A stretch of DNA of 64,000 nt from Actinomycetales bacterium (GTDB lineage: Bacteria; Actinomycetota; Actinomycetes; Actinomycetales; Dermatophilaceae): contig JADKAO010000001.1 of NCBI GenBank assembly GCA_016715285.1, positions 62,001 to 126,000 on the forward strand. Reading direction: 5' to 3'. Numbering within the stretch: position 1 is the first letter of the stretch; every line of letters starts with the position of its first letter. Below the pieces are notes generated by a model. It saw only the letters and a program-made list of their open reading frames with translations. It had not been told where the DNA came from and did not search any database. Shown here in pieces: positions 36,694 through 46,127 of this stretch. The translations under genes and the position numbers were made by a program.

Positions 36694-37335
36694 TCACGGC
36701 ATCGACAGGCGGGCCGCCTTGATCGCCGCCACCGCACTACTCGGTCCGTCGAAGCTCACCTGAGCGACGTCCTTGCGGCCGTAGGAGAACAGCGCCAACT
36801 CGCTGACCGGACCCTTGATGACGACGGTCCCTGCCTGGCCCGGACCATGGGCAGGGTGCTGGATCCGCAGCGGGGTCTCGAGGATGACGCCCACTTCGGC
36901 ACGCCGATAGAGCAACATCGAGGCCTGCACGAGCGCACCCCAGACGGTGACTTCGTGACCCGGAGTCAACACTCGTGGACGCCAATCCGGTTGCGCGCGA
37001 AGGACATCCTCATGATGGATGAAGAACTCCATGGTGTTGATCGCCTGGTCGATGAGCGACAGTTTGGCGGGCGTCCACTTGGGTGGACCGTTGCGCACAT
37101 CGGTGACGAGTGCCTCGAAGTCACCTTGCGCCATGGACTCGGTGGCGCTGTCGAGGCGCCCTTCGAGCGGCTTGATGAGCATGCCGATGGCGAGGTCTGG
37201 GCGAGTCTCACGGATGCGCAGGTGGGCCGCGAGCTCACGGGTGCGCCAGGGGTGGCACAGCGTCGGTGCGTCGGGGCCGAGCCGCAGCATGAGGTCGCAG
37301 AGGGCGTGGCGCTCGGCCTGGGCGTAGTTGGTCAT
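36694..37335 (-). CDS. TIGR03085-type DinB/mycothiol-dependent maleylpyruvate isomerase-like protein
   Basis: 213 residues from ATG 37335: MTNYAQAERHALCDLML, then LGPDAPTLCHPWRTRELAAHL, the pattern of the actinobacterial TIGR03085 family (DinB fold with a histidine metal site). The later FIHHEDVLRAQPDW adds further conserved histidines. Relatives bind metal and may use mycothiol; the substrate is unknown. It lies 23 nt upstream of the lysozyme gene on the same strand. Confidence 0.82.
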   Translation of the reverse strand: MTNYAQAERHALCDLMLRLGPDAPTLCHPWRTRELAAHLRIRETRPDLAIGMLIKPLEGRLDSATESMAQGDFEALVTDVRNGPPKWTPAKLSLIDQAINTMEFFIHHEDVLRAQPDWRPRVLTPGHEVTVWGALVQASMLLYRRAEVGVILETPLRIQHPAHGPGQAGTVVIKGPVSELALFSYGRKDVAQVSFDGPSSAVAAIKAARLSMP

Positions 37336-37441
37336 CGCATCCTCGTGACATCGGGCGCGCGGGCGGCTCTTGGGGTGACGCACGCGGCGGGGCTCGGAAA
37401 ACCGATCGTGTCACACTCCCGCAGCCGTCTATCGTGACGGG

Positions 37442-38488
37442 GTGATTGAGCTCGTCCGCCCTGATGTCGCCCGCCACCGCGAGTGGCTCGACCTCATCGC
37501 CGATTATGACCGGCCTGGGCTCGACGGGGGCGGCCTCGCCGACGGCGAGATCGCGGCGATGGCCGACCCGCAGACCTTCGCCGACTACGTCCAGGGCATG
37601 CTCGACCACGAGGTCGGCCGCAATGTGCCCGAAGGGCGGGTCGCGAGCACCAGCCGGTGGGGAGTGCGCGACGGCGAGATTGTGGGCGTTGTCAACCTGC
37701 GGCACGAACTCACCGACTTCCTCCTCCAGCAGGGCGGCCACATTGGGTATGCCGTCCGCGTCAGCGCGCGCCGCCAGGGCATCGCGAGCGAGTTGCTGCG
37801 ACGGATGCTCGCCGAGGCTGCGGCGTTGGGAATCAACCCGGTCCTCGTGACGTGCGACGAAGAGAACGAGGGCTCGCGGCGCACCATCGAGGGGGCTGGT
37901 GGGGTGTATGACGGGTCGTATGAGGGCAAGCGCCGCTATTGGATCACGTTGTCGGACAAGCCCATGGGGTATGCCGTGCGCCCACTATCGACCGCGCCCC
38001 TGTTGGGTCGGTTGGTGGAGTTGCGTCCGGTGACTGAGGCGTTGGCTGCCGCGGTTAAAGCCGGGGAGGCCCAGCCGGATTGGGCTCCGGACTTCCCTCG
38101 TGACGACGACCTGGTGGCGCTCGCGATGCACGGTGTCGACGGCACGCCCTCGCAGGTGTGGGGGAGTCGACTCGTGGTCCGCCGCGCCGATCATCAAGTC
38201 GTCGGTTCGCTGGGTTTTTACGGCCCGCCGGACGAGCGCGGCGGCGTTGAGATCGGTTACGGCCTCGTGGAGTCAGCTCGAGGACAGGGACTCATCACCG
38301 ACGCCCTACGCCTCGCCGTCCCAGCCGCCGAAGCCGCGGGCGCCTGGGTTCAAGCGCACACGGCATACGACAATGTGGCGAGCCGACGCGCCCTGCTGAG
38401 CGCGGGTTTCGTCGAAACCGGTGCAGTCAACGACTCGGGCGAGGCGCGCTTTGCGCGACCAGGTGCCCCACGGGAGGTGAGCTCGTGA
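37442..38488 (+). CDS. Tandem GNAT-family N-acetyltransferase
   Basis: 348 residues with two GNAT domains. The first has the acetyl-CoA pyrophosphate loop in YAVRVSARRQGIASELLRRML near residue 115 and the second in VESARGQGLITDALRLAV near residue 285. N-terminal and C-terminal domains may modify different targets or only one may be active. GTG start. The stop overlaps the GTG of the ABC ATPase (GTGA), coupling it to the exporter genes downstream. Possible roles are antibiotic or peptide modification, unproven. Confidence 0.85.
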   Translation: MIELVRPDVARHREWLDLIADYDRPGLDGGGLADGEIAAMADPQTFADYVQGMLDHEVGRNVPEGRVASTSRWGVRDGEIVGVVNLRHELTDFLLQQGGHIGYAVRVSARRQGIASELLRRMLAEAAALGINPVLVTCDEENEGSRRTIEGAGGVYDGSYEGKRRYWITLSDKPMGYAVRPLSTAPLLGRLVELRPVTEALAAAVKAGEAQPDWAPDFPRDDDLVALAMHGVDGTPSQVWGSRLVVRRADHQVVGSLGFYGPPDERGGVEIGYGLVESARGQGLITDALRLAVPAAEAAGAWVQAHTAYDNVASRRALLSAGFVETGAVNDSGEARFARPGAPREVSS

Positions 38489-39450
38489 GCATTCTGGAGG
38501 CGCGCGACCTGCGCCGTTCCTTCACCTCCACGTCCGGCATGCTCCGACGCCACCGCAAGGAGACCGAGGCCGTCAAAGGCGTGACCTTCGACATCGAGCG
38601 CGGTGAGGTCTTCGGGCTGCTGGGGCCCAACGGTGCCGGCAAGACGACGACGATCAAGATGCTCATCACGCTGCTGCTCCCGACCTCCGGGAGTGCGTCG
38701 ATCCTGGGTTATGACGTCGTTGACGACGCTCGCGAGGTGCGGCGGCGGATCGGCTATGTCTTCGGCGGGGATCGTGGTCTCTACGAACGGCTTTCGGCGC
38801 TGGACAACCTGCGATATTTCGCCGAGTTGTATGCCGTGCCCGCCCGGGAACAGAAGGCCCGGATCGGCGAGCTGCTCGAACTCGTCGGGCTGTCGGGCAG
38901 GGAAGGCGAACGGGTAGAAGGCTTTTCGCGTGGGATGCGCCAACGGCTGCATATCGCGCGCGGACTGCTGCATGATCCGGACCTGCTCTTCCTCGACGAG
39001 CCATCGCTCGGCATCGACCCGGTCGGGGCGCGTGAGTTGCGGCAGACGATCGCGAGCCTGCGCACCCAAGGCAAGACGATCCTGCTCACGACGCACTACA
39101 TGTTCGAGGCCGATGAGTTATGCGACCGGATCGCAGTCATCCGCCAGGGTGAGCTCGTTGCAGAAGGCACGCCAGCGCAACTCAAACAGCGGGTCACTGC
39201 GGGTTCGGTGCTGGAGATCGACACCTTCGGCGGGGTGCAGGACCGGCTGGAGCGCGTCCTCGCCGTGCCGCACGTCAGGTCAGCGACGGTTGATGTGCGC
39301 GCCCAAGCCGAGACCCTCGTCGTGGCACTCGACTCGGGGTCGGACGTGACGGCCGCGGTCCTCGCCGCGCTGGACGGCATACCCCTGGGTCGGGTCGTGG
39401 CCCGTGAGCCGACGCTGGAAGACGCCTACGTCGAGTTGGTGTCCTCGTGA
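38485..39450 (+). CDS. ABC-2 exporter ATP-binding protein
   Basis: 321 residues. Walker A GPNGAGKTT near residue 50, signature FSRGMRQRLHIARGLL near 150 (R replacing the usual second G of LSGGQ), Walker B LLFLDEPSLGIDP, and an H-loop TTHYMFEAD. It energises the two permeases that follow. The first residues include a basic FTSTSGMLRRHRKETEAVKG insertion. GTG start overlaps the GNAT stop; the stop overlaps the next GTG. Confidence 0.9.
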   Translation: MSILEARDLRRSFTSTSGMLRRHRKETEAVKGVTFDIERGEVFGLLGPNGAGKTTTIKMLITLLLPTSGSASILGYDVVDDAREVRRRIGYVFGGDRGLYERLSALDNLRYFAELYAVPAREQKARIGELLELVGLSGREGERVEGFSRGMRQRLHIARGLLHDPDLLFLDEPSLGIDPVGARELRQTIASLRTQGKTILLTTHYMFEADELCDRIAVIRQGELVAEGTPAQLKQRVTAGSVLEIDTFGGVQDRLERVLAVPHVRSATVDVRAQAETLVVALDSGSDVTAAVLAALDGIPLGRVVAREPTLEDAYVELVSS

Positions 39451-40229
39451 CCGGGTTGCGGTCCGCGGTCCGCGTGCTCGTCATGGGCTGGTGGCTGCAG
39501 CTGAAGATCGTGGCAGTCAACGCCTTTGATGGCGTGCTCAATATCGTCTATCCGCTGTTCTTCGCGACCACCGCGTTGCTGATGTACCGCCAGTCCGGCA
39601 GCCCGCAAGCCCTCGTGTATGCCGCCCTCGGTGCTGCGGTCATGGGCACCTGGTCGGCGATGGCGACCTCGGCCAGCGGCGCGCTGCAGAGCCAACGCTG
39701 GCAGGGGACGTTGGAGTTGCTCGTCTCGTCGCCGACCCGGATGGCGCTCGCAATCCTGCCGATCACTGCCGCACTCGCGACCGTGGCGCTCTATTCGCTT
39801 GTCGCGACCCTCGTCTGGGGGCGGGTCGTCTTTGGCATCGAGGTGCCGATCGTGAGCCCGCTCGCTTTCGGTGCCGCGCTCCTGGTGACACTGGCCTCGC
39901 TCGCGACCTTTGGCTTCTTACTCTCGGTGACTGTCGTGCGTTATCGCACGGGCTGGGCGCTCGGGAACCTGCTCGAATACCCAGGCTGGCTGCTGTGCGG
40001 CTTCCTTGTCCCGATGGACCTCTTCCCGACCTGGGTGCAATGGATCGCCCGCGCTCTGCCACCCACCTGGGGCATGGATGCGATCCGCGCCGCGGCCTCT
40101 GGGGCGAGTCCGTGGCGCGACATCGCCGTGTGCGGCGCGCTCGGACTCGGGTATGCCGTCCTCGGCACGTACTTGTCGGAGCGGCTGCTCGACTCGGCTC
40201 GCCGGCACGGCACCTTGGCGCTGACATGA
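39447..40229 (+). CDS. ABC-2 type permease
   Basis: 260 residues, about six membrane segments. The SGALQSQRWQGTLELLVSSP coupling-type stretch is typical of ABC-2 permeases. It pairs with the ATPase before it and the permease after it, with GTGA and ATGA overlaps on both sides. The exported substrate is unknown. The octamer occurs three times in this gene or close by. Confidence 0.86.
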   Translation: MTGLRSAVRVLVMGWWLQLKIVAVNAFDGVLNIVYPLFFATTALLMYRQSGSPQALVYAALGAAVMGTWSAMATSASGALQSQRWQGTLELLVSSPTRMALAILPITAALATVALYSLVATLVWGRVVFGIEVPIVSPLAFGAALLVTLASLATFGFLLSVTVVRYRTGWALGNLLEYPGWLLCGFLVPMDLFPTWVQWIARALPPTWGMDAIRAAASGASPWRDIAVCGALGLGYAVLGTYLSERLLDSARRHGTLALT

Positions 40230-41026
40230 GCGCTCGCTTCATCGCGGCGATGCGGGTCCTCTTCGTGGGCGGCATCATCTCCTTCCGCGGGCTGTTCAAC
40301 TGGCTCAACCCCTACATCTACGTGCCGACCATGCTTGTCGCGCCGATCTTCCAGGTGCTGCTCTTCGCCTACATCGGGCGCTCGGCAGCGGTCGCGAATG
40401 ACGCCTTCTACCTTGTCGGCAACGCCGTCCAATACGCCTCGATCCCATGCCTTTTCGCGATGGCCAACACGATCGCGGGGGAGCGGTGGACCCAGACCTT
40501 GGGAATTGTCTTGGCGACCCCTGCGAATCGGGTCGCGCTCTTTGTGGGGCGGTCTCTGCCGGTCATCGTCAATGGCGGCTTTGTCGCGCTCTTCACGCTC
40601 GCCGTGGGGGCGCGGGTCCTCGGGGTGACCATCCCGGCGGGGGCGTGGCCCGGGGTCTTGTGTGCCATCGCAGTGGCCTCCGCCTCGTGCACGGGGCTGG
40701 GGTTGCTCCAGGCGGCGCTCGCGTTGCGCGTGCGGAGCACCGCCGTCTTGTCGAACATCGTCTTCGGAGTGTTGCTCGTCTTCTGTGGCGCCAATGTCGC
40801 GCTCGACGCCATGCCCGCGTGGATGGCCTCGGTCGGGCGAGTGCTGCCCCTCACCCATGCGATCCAAGCCTGCCGCGAGATCGTCGCAGGGTCCGCCGTG
40901 GGAGACGTGCTCGGCCTGCTGGGGCGCGAGGCAGCCGTCGGCGGGGTGTATGCCGTGCTCGGCCTGGTTGCGCTGCGCTTCGTCGAAGACCAGAGCCGCC
41001 GTCGCGCCACCCTCGAACTCCAGTAG
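40226..41026 (+). CDS. ABC-2 type permease
   Basis: 266 residues from ATG 40226 overlapping the previous TGA. Six hydrophobic segments with the ABC-2 features NAVQYASIPCLFAMANTIAG and GERWTQTLGIVLATPANRVA. It forms a heteromeric channel with the permease before it. Last gene of the GNAT-ATPase-permease-permease unit. Confidence 0.86.
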   Translation: MSARFIAAMRVLFVGGIISFRGLFNWLNPYIYVPTMLVAPIFQVLLFAYIGRSAAVANDAFYLVGNAVQYASIPCLFAMANTIAGERWTQTLGIVLATPANRVALFVGRSLPVIVNGGFVALFTLAVGARVLGVTIPAGAWPGVLCAIAVASASCTGLGLLQAALALRVRSTAVLSNIVFGVLLVFCGANVALDAMPAWMASVGRVLPLTHAIQACREIVAGSAVGDVLGLLGREAAVGGVYAVLGLVALRFVEDQSRRRATLELQ

Positions 41027-41060
41027 CGCACCAGGTCGTGATTCACTGCGGAGTCGCGCT

Positions 41061-41534
41061 TTAGAGCCAGCGGCGGACGCGCGCGGCATACTCCGTGTAT
41101 GCCGCGCCGAAGCGGTTGGTGAGGTAGCGCTCTTCCCGCGCGATGACGAAGTGGTTCATGACCCAGATGATTAGCGGCAGGAGCGCGATCGCGAGCCAGG
41201 CACCGGTGACGACCGCAACGCCGAGGTAGATCAGCGCGTCGCCGAGGTAGATCGGGTTGCGGGTGCGCTGATAGATTCCTGCGCTGACGAGAGTGGCGAC
41301 TTCGTGCCACGGGATCACCGTCGTCCGGTGGTCGATCAGGGCCTTGCCGCCAGCGACAAATACGCCGACGCCCAGGGCCACGAGCAGAGCCCCCACGACA
41401 AGGCGGACCGAGCCTCCGCTCGTTGCGAGCGGTCCCGGCCATGACCCCCTCCATTGGGCCAGGATTGCGGCCACGAGGGGTGCGAGGAACACCAGCGGCG
41501 GGAGTAGCCGCACGTTGGCACCTCGGCGCGCCAT
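41061..41534 (-). CDS. Isoprenylcysteine carboxyl methyltransferase-like (ICMT/PEMT) membrane protein
   Basis: 157 residues from ATG 41534, four membrane segments. The family motif RTRNPIYLGDALIYLGVAV is followed by EERYLTNRFGAAYTEYAARV, ending in RRWL. SAM-dependent methyltransferase of unknown bacterial substrate. Its ATG is one base after the stop of the upstream EamA gene. The 3' end contains inverted octamers at 41085-41091 and 41097-41103. Confidence 0.84.
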   Translation of the reverse strand: MARRGANVRLLPPLVFLAPLVAAILAQWRGSWPGPLATSGGSVRLVVGALLVALGVGVFVAGGKALIDHRTTVIPWHEVATLVSAGIYQRTRNPIYLGDALIYLGVAVVTGAWLAIALLPLIIWVMNHFVIAREERYLTNRFGAAYTEYAARVRRWL

Positions 41535-41535
41535 G

Positions 41536-42552
41536 TCAGCGCTCCACTGGGGCAGGAGCTTCAGGCGCGATGACACCGTCCGCGCGACGAGCCTCAGTGC
41601 GATCCGGGAGGCCAATGACCAAGGCGGCGCCCATGACGATTGCTGCGCCGAGGAGTTCGGCCCACGTGAGCCGCTCATGCAGGAGCACAACACCGAGCAG
41701 GACGGCGACGATCGGGATGAAGTAGGTCACCGTCGAGGACACCTGCTGACCGACCGCCCGGAAGACATCGAACTGCAGCGCGTAGGCGAGGCCAGTGCCG
41801 AGGACCCCCAGTGCGAGCAGTCCGAGCAACGCAGCCGCGAGCCCGCTGCCTCCCGGCCGCATCGACCATGGTGCCGCGAGTTCGCCGCGCTGCAGGGCCC
41901 ACCAGACGACCAAGACCGTTGTGATTTGCCCTGCGGCAGAAAGCAATTGGGCCGTCGGCAGCGCTAATCCGCCGAGGTCGGCATCGGCCAAGAACCGCTT
42001 GATATAGGTCCACCCGATGCCGTAACACGACCCAGCCACCAGGGTCATCCCGAAACCCACGAGATCGGGTCGACCCACCGCCTCCCACGGCGACATGATG
42101 ACCACCACGCCCACAAATCCCACGACCACGGCGAGCAGCTTGCGCGCGGGGAGCCGCTCGTGAGGCAAGAGCAAAGCGGTCATGACGACGGTCGCCAGGG
42201 GAGTGGCAGCGTTGCCGATGCCAGCGAGCGCCGAACTCACCCGCTCCTCGCCAAGGGGGAAGAGCAGGAACGGCAGCGTGCACAGGAAGAGCGACGTCAC
42301 TTGCAGGTGGGCCCAGATCCGCCACGACCGCGGCAGCCGGACCTTCGCGAATGATGCGAGGACGCCAGTGGTCAGTGCGCCCAGCGCGATCCGTCCGGCA
42401 CCGACCTGCAGCGGCTGGAATGCCACGAGGGCGTACTTCATGAGCAGGAAACTCGACCCCCAGATCAGGGCGAGGGCAGCAAACTTGAGTTGCCAGGGCA
42501 CCGCCCCTCGTCGGGTGCGACCGCGGCTTCCCGCTACGGCGGGGGTACTCAC
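41536..42552 (-). CDS. EamA-family (DMT superfamily) transporter
   Basis: About 338 residues, ten hydrophobic segments in two EamA halves: LALIWGSSFLLMKYALVAF in the first, LGTGLAYALQFDVFRAVG and SSTVTYFIPIVAVLLGVV in the second. Usually exports metabolites or amino acids; substrate unknown. I take GTG 42552 because GGTGAGG at 42558-42564 is well spaced, though GTG 42558 is also possible. Overlaps the end of the frameshifted upstream gene by a few bases at most. Confidence 0.86.
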   Translation of the reverse strand: MSTPAVAGSRGRTRRGAVPWQLKFAALALIWGSSFLLMKYALVAFQPLQVGAGRIALGALTTGVLASFAKVRLPRSWRIWAHLQVTSLFLCTLPFLLFPLGEERVSSALAGIGNAATPLATVVMTALLLPHERLPARKLLAVVVGFVGVVVIMSPWEAVGRPDLVGFGMTLVAGSCYGIGWTYIKRFLADADLGGLALPTAQLLSAAGQITTVLVVWWALQRGELAAPWSMRPGGSGLAAALLGLLALGVLGTGLAYALQFDVFRAVGQQVSSTVTYFIPIVAVLLGVVLLHERLTWAELLGAAIVMGAALVIGLPDRTEARRADGVIAPEAPAPVER

Positions 42553-42559
42553 GCGCACC

Positions 42560-43236
42560 TCACCGGCCGCTCTCCAAACGCTGCACAATCGACCCAGGCA
42601 GCGGTATGCCGTGTTGCTCCGGTGCCGCCTCTGGCTCACCAAAGACGGTGCGCACGGGCAGGACGCCGCGCCAGATCGATGGGTCTTCGTCAGGCTCTGG
42701 GCCGGGGCCGCCGGTGCGGGCCTTGACCGTCCACTCGGCGGTCGCGATGGGCATCCGTAGGACGGTCGTGGCGGCATACTCCTTGCGGGTGGAGTGGCGC
42801 ACTTCGGCTGGCCGACCGGGCATGACGCGCTCGGAGAGGGTGACCACGGCCTGTTCGGCGGCGGAGCCGGTGAGCACCTCGACCGGACCGCTCAAGACCG
42901 CTGAGCGATAGTTGGCGCTGGACTCGAAAAGCGATGCAGCGTAGACGAATCCGTCAAGAATGCTGACGCAGAAGGTCGCCAGAGCGCCATCGGCGAGTGC
43001 GCGCAACGTGCCTGCACCCGTCGAGCCGTGGAAGAGGATGGAGTCGCCGTCCCGGCCGTAAAGGATGGGGATGCTCTGGACCCTCGAGCGGTCGAGGTGT
43101 GACTCCCAGAACGTCCGGGATCGTCGACTGAGCCGGGCAGGACAATCGACAACGTCCCCACCCAGGTGGCATCGAGCACGGCATACAGCTGATCGAGTTC
43201 GTGCTGAGCACGTTCGGCGAGGCGGCGGATGGGCAT
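42560..43236 (-). pseudogene. Pyridoxamine 5'-phosphate oxidase-like FMN protein, frameshifted
   Basis: Family: PNPOx-like flavin-binding split barrel. ATG 43236 opens MPIRRLAERAQHELDQLYAV. The frame then breaks at roughly 43099-43130. In the other frame LDRSRVQSIPILYGRDGDS, ILFHGSTGAGTLRALADG and FESSANYRSAVLSG continue to the stop at 42560. The total of 677 nt is one short of a codon multiple, so one base is missing, probably in the CCC run at 43105-43107 or just upstream of it. Otherwise the protein is full-length, about 225 residues. Confidence 0.75.
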
Positions 43237-43309
43237 AGGCCCGATCCTGCCGTGCCGACGACTCGCGTGCATCCGTGTTTCACGCCGCTCGGTGCAAGCC
43301 CCTCGGACA

Positions 43310-44250
43310 TCACGCGTCGGGTGCCGCCCGGAGCCGTTCCAGGGTGACGCGGGCTGCGGCGAGCGCGGCGTCGGCTTCCTCGCGAGCGACCTCGGCAGCA
43401 GCGAGCGCATCATCTGTCGCGTCGCGGTGCGCGCGCGCACGGACCAATTCCTTTTGCAGGCTCGCGACACGGGTGTGGGCAAGCTCGGCTTCGGCCGCGA
43501 GGACACCGCAGCGAGCCGTGGCAGCCGTCGCGGCCGACATGGCGGTGTGGAGGGCAGCTTCGGCGTCAGCAAGCTCGGGGGAGCGCGTGGGAGCGGTCGT
43601 ATCCGGGGGTGTTGCCGTGCCAGAGCGAGCGGCGGTGCCCGAGGCGGCGCTCCCGGTCGGGCCAGCCGAGCGCACCGACGGGCCGGACATGGGGCCCGTG
43701 GGAACGAGGCGCAGGGGACGGGCGGTGGCATCTCGGATATCGACATCGCCGAATCCGGCATACCCAACGCCCTCGTGAGGCGTCCAGAGACCACGGCCTC
43801 GGTGGCAGAGGGGCTGGCGAGCGCCGCGACGAAGGTGGCCCCCGCGTCGCGCGCCGCCGCGGCAGTGAGGCGGCCACCAGCCTCGGCGACGACCGTGGCG
43901 AGGGTTGCGACGAGCTCGTCGACAAGTGCGGTGCGTGAGCGCGCCAAAGCCGTCATCCGGGCGCCGTCTAGCCGCTCCTGCGCGTCGCGCAACTCCGCCG
44001 CCAGATCGGCGAGTCGATCGAGGTCGTCGGGGCGCTTGCGGGCCATGAGGTTGACCGCCCAGGCGGCAGCTGTCGGTTTGCGCAGCGTCTTGATGGCCGC
44101 GGCGGCGTCAGTGTCTCCGTCTGCTTTGGCCGCTGCGACCAGGCGTGCGCGGCTGGGCAAGAACTCTTCCAGCGGGGTCCCGTAGAGCTCGTCGACGGCC
44201 TCATCGAGCCGTCCATCTGCTCCTGGGGAGACGGAATCCATGCCGGTCAT
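43310..44250 (-). pseudogene. Hypothetical Ala-rich coiled-coil protein, frameshifted
   Basis: ATG 44250 (or 44241) opens a 160-residue N-terminal part (LDEAVDELYGTPLEEFLPSR, later KTLRKPTAAAWAVNLMARK). The frame is then lost at 43761-43766, within an octamer copy (GGGTATGCC on this strand): LTRALG should continue YAGFGDVDIRDATARPL, which lies in the next frame. The second half (ELADAEAALHTAMSAATA and later) is a long coiled coil ending at 43310. The 941-nt span is one base short. I do not know its function; it sits opposite dapB. Confidence 0.7.
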
Positions 44251-44275
44251 GGTGCCACGGCTAGGCTGACGCGCT

Positions 44276-45043
44276 ATGGATGGACGCCCGCTCGCAGTGG
44301 CAGTTATCGGCGCCAACGGCAGGATGGGATCGACCGTATGCCGGGCGGTCGAGGCCGCGCCCGACCTGCGGCTGGTCGGCCGGTACGACCAAGGCGACGA
44401 CCTCGGTGACCTTGGCGGCGCTGACGTGGTCGTCGAGTTCTCGGTGCCGGATGCGTCGCTGGGCAACGTGCTGGCCTGCGTCGAACGCGGCGTCCACGTG
44501 GTCGTCGGCACGACGGGCTGGGGTGACGTCAAGCTGGCGCGCCTCGCTGCGGCTGTCACGGCTGCACCGCCATCACGGGGTGGGACGGGGGTGGGCGTTC
44601 TCATCGCCCCGAACTTCGCCCTCGGTGCCATCCTCATGATGAACTTCGCGGCCCAGGCGGCTCGGTTCTTCGAGTCGGTCGAGGTCGTCGAGTTACATCA
44701 CCCCGCCAAGGTCGATGCCCCATCGGGCACGGCAGCGCGGACTGCGGACCTCATCGGCGCCGCGCGCGACGCAGCTGGGCTTGGTCCTGTCCCAGACGCG
44801 ACCACGCAGGATCCGGACGGCGCGCGCGGTGCGCGGGTGCACGGCATACCCGTCCATGCCTTGCGGGTGCGGGGGCTGGTTGCGCACCAAGAAGTGATCT
44901 TTGGCAACGTGGGGGAGACGCTCACGATCCGGCACGACTCGCTGGATCGCGAGTCCTTTATGGCCGGAGTGTTGACCGGCGTGCGGCGCGTGGCCGACCA
45001 CCCGGGCGTGACCGTGGGCCTCGAACACTACTTGGGCCTCTAA
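44276..45043 (+). CDS. dapB: 4-hydroxy-tetrahydrodipicolinate reductase
   Basis: NAD(P)H-dependent step of lysine and diaminopimelate synthesis. 255 residues; nucleotide motif VIGANGRMGSTVC near residue 12, GTTGWGD near 79, and the substrate motif ELHHPAKVDAPSGTA near 140, all intact. The start lies 25 nt from the divergent coiled-coil gene. dapA, the preceding enzyme, is in the window at 52186. Confidence 0.95.
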   Translation: MDGRPLAVAVIGANGRMGSTVCRAVEAAPDLRLVGRYDQGDDLGDLGGADVVVEFSVPDASLGNVLACVERGVHVVVGTTGWGDVKLARLAAAVTAAPPSRGGTGVGVLIAPNFALGAILMMNFAAQAARFFESVEVVELHHPAKVDAPSGTAARTADLIGAARDAAGLGPVPDATTQDPDGARGARVHGIPVHALRVRGLVAHQEVIFGNVGETLTIRHDSLDRESFMAGVLTGVRRVADHPGVTVGLEHYLGL

Positions 45044-45052
45044 CGCCCGACC

Positions 45053-45367
45053 TCACGACCAGCCGAGGGCGCGCAGGACAGCGGCGGTGATCGCACCGAG
45101 CGCCACCACCGCGATGAAGGGCGCGCGCAGGACCAGAGCGATCGCCGCGACGACAACCGCGACGGCGCGCGCATCCACGACGATCGACCCGCCTGGCCCC
45201 CCGAGGGTCTGCACGACGACAAGGGATGCCAGCAAGGCGACCGGCAGCATTGCAGTGATCCGACGGGTCCGGCGACCGCTCAGCCACGCCTCGGGGACGA
45301 CATGGCCCGCGAGTTTGGTCAAGAAGGCGACCGCGCACGCGATCAGGACCGCGACCCACAACGTCAT
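45053..45367 (-). CDS. azlD: AzlD-family branched-chain amino acid exporter small subunit
   Basis: 104 residues, three to four membrane segments with the AzlD pattern (FLTKLAGHVVPE, then ITAMLPVALLASLVVVQTL). Works with AzlC in export of branched-chain amino acids. Its ATG overlaps the azlC stop (ATGA). Convergent with dapB. Confidence 0.88.
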   Translation of the reverse strand: MTLWVAVLIACAVAFLTKLAGHVVPEAWLSGRRTRRITAMLPVALLASLVVVQTLGGPGGSIVVDARAVAVVVAAIALVLRAPFIAVVALGAITAAVLRALGWS

Positions 45368-46047
45368 GGGGTCGCCCCCTCATGCGCAGCCCGGCGGGGC
45401 CACAGCCCAACCCCAACAGCGGCAAGCACCGCAACCAGCACGGGTATGCCGGGTGGCGCGTGCGGCACGGTGAGCAGCGTGAGTGCCACGGCCGCAGTCG
45501 CCGTGGCTGCGGCATCCCGGGAGCGCAGCCGCGGCCACAGGAGGGCGATGAAAGCTGCCGCAGCCGCCCCGTCCAGACCCCATCGACGTGGGTCGCCCAT
45601 CGCGTTGCCGAGGATCGCGCCGAGCAGCGTGAACGCATTCCAGAAGATGTAGACGGCGATCCCCGTCGTCCAAAACCCTTGTCTGCGAAGCTCATCGGTC
45701 GGTTGCACAATGCCGACGACGGTCGACTCATCGATCGTCAACTGTGCTGCGGCCAGGCGACGCGGCCCGCGCACATCGAGGAACCGCGCCACTTGCAGCC
45801 CATAGAGCCCATTGCGGATGCCGAGCAAGCTCGCCGCTGCGATCGCCGCGAGCCCGGCCCCGCCCGACCCAATGACCCCGACGAAAGCGAACTGCGATCC
45901 TCCGGTGAACATGAGGGTGGACAGAGCCACCGTCTGCCATACGTCCAGCCCCGAGGCGACGCTCAGCGCTCCAAACGAAATGCCATAGGCACCTGTCGCG
46001 ATCCCCACTGACCAGGATTGGCGCGACACCTGGCGAGCTGTCGTCAT
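45364..46047 (-). CDS. azlC: AzlC-family branched-chain amino acid exporter large subunit
   Basis: 227 residues from ATG 46047. Hydrophobic throughout, with GAYGISFGALSVASGLDVWQ and the LSTLMFTGGSQFAFVGVIGSG AzlC stretch near residue 45 (quoted here in outline), then RNGLYGLQVARFL and QLTIDESTVVGIVQ. First gene of azlCD, exporting branched-chain amino acids or analogues. The promoter should lie in the 80-bp gap facing the lipoprotein gene at 46128. Confidence 0.9.
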   Translation of the reverse strand: MTTARQVSRQSWSVGIATGAYGISFGALSVASGLDVWQTVALSTLMFTGGSQFAFVGVIGSGGAGLAAIAAASLLGIRNGLYGLQVARFLDVRGPRRLAAAQLTIDESTVVGIVQPTDELRRQGFWTTGIAVYIFWNAFTLLGAILGNAMGDPRRWGLDGAAAAAFIALLWPRLRSRDAAATATAAVALTLLTVPHAPPGIPVLVAVLAAVGVGLWPRRAAHEGATP

Positions 46048-46127
46048 GCTTGTCGCGCCTTTCTCGGTGTCCTTGGGTGGGAGCGGTCCTCGACGCCACC
46101 CATGCGGCGGGCTGGTTTGATTGCCGG

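Noticed and set aside
42892..44637. A single 581-codon minus-strand protein
   Set aside because: It joins parts of two frameshifted genes and non-coding sequence opposite dapB; domain content shows two separate proteins.
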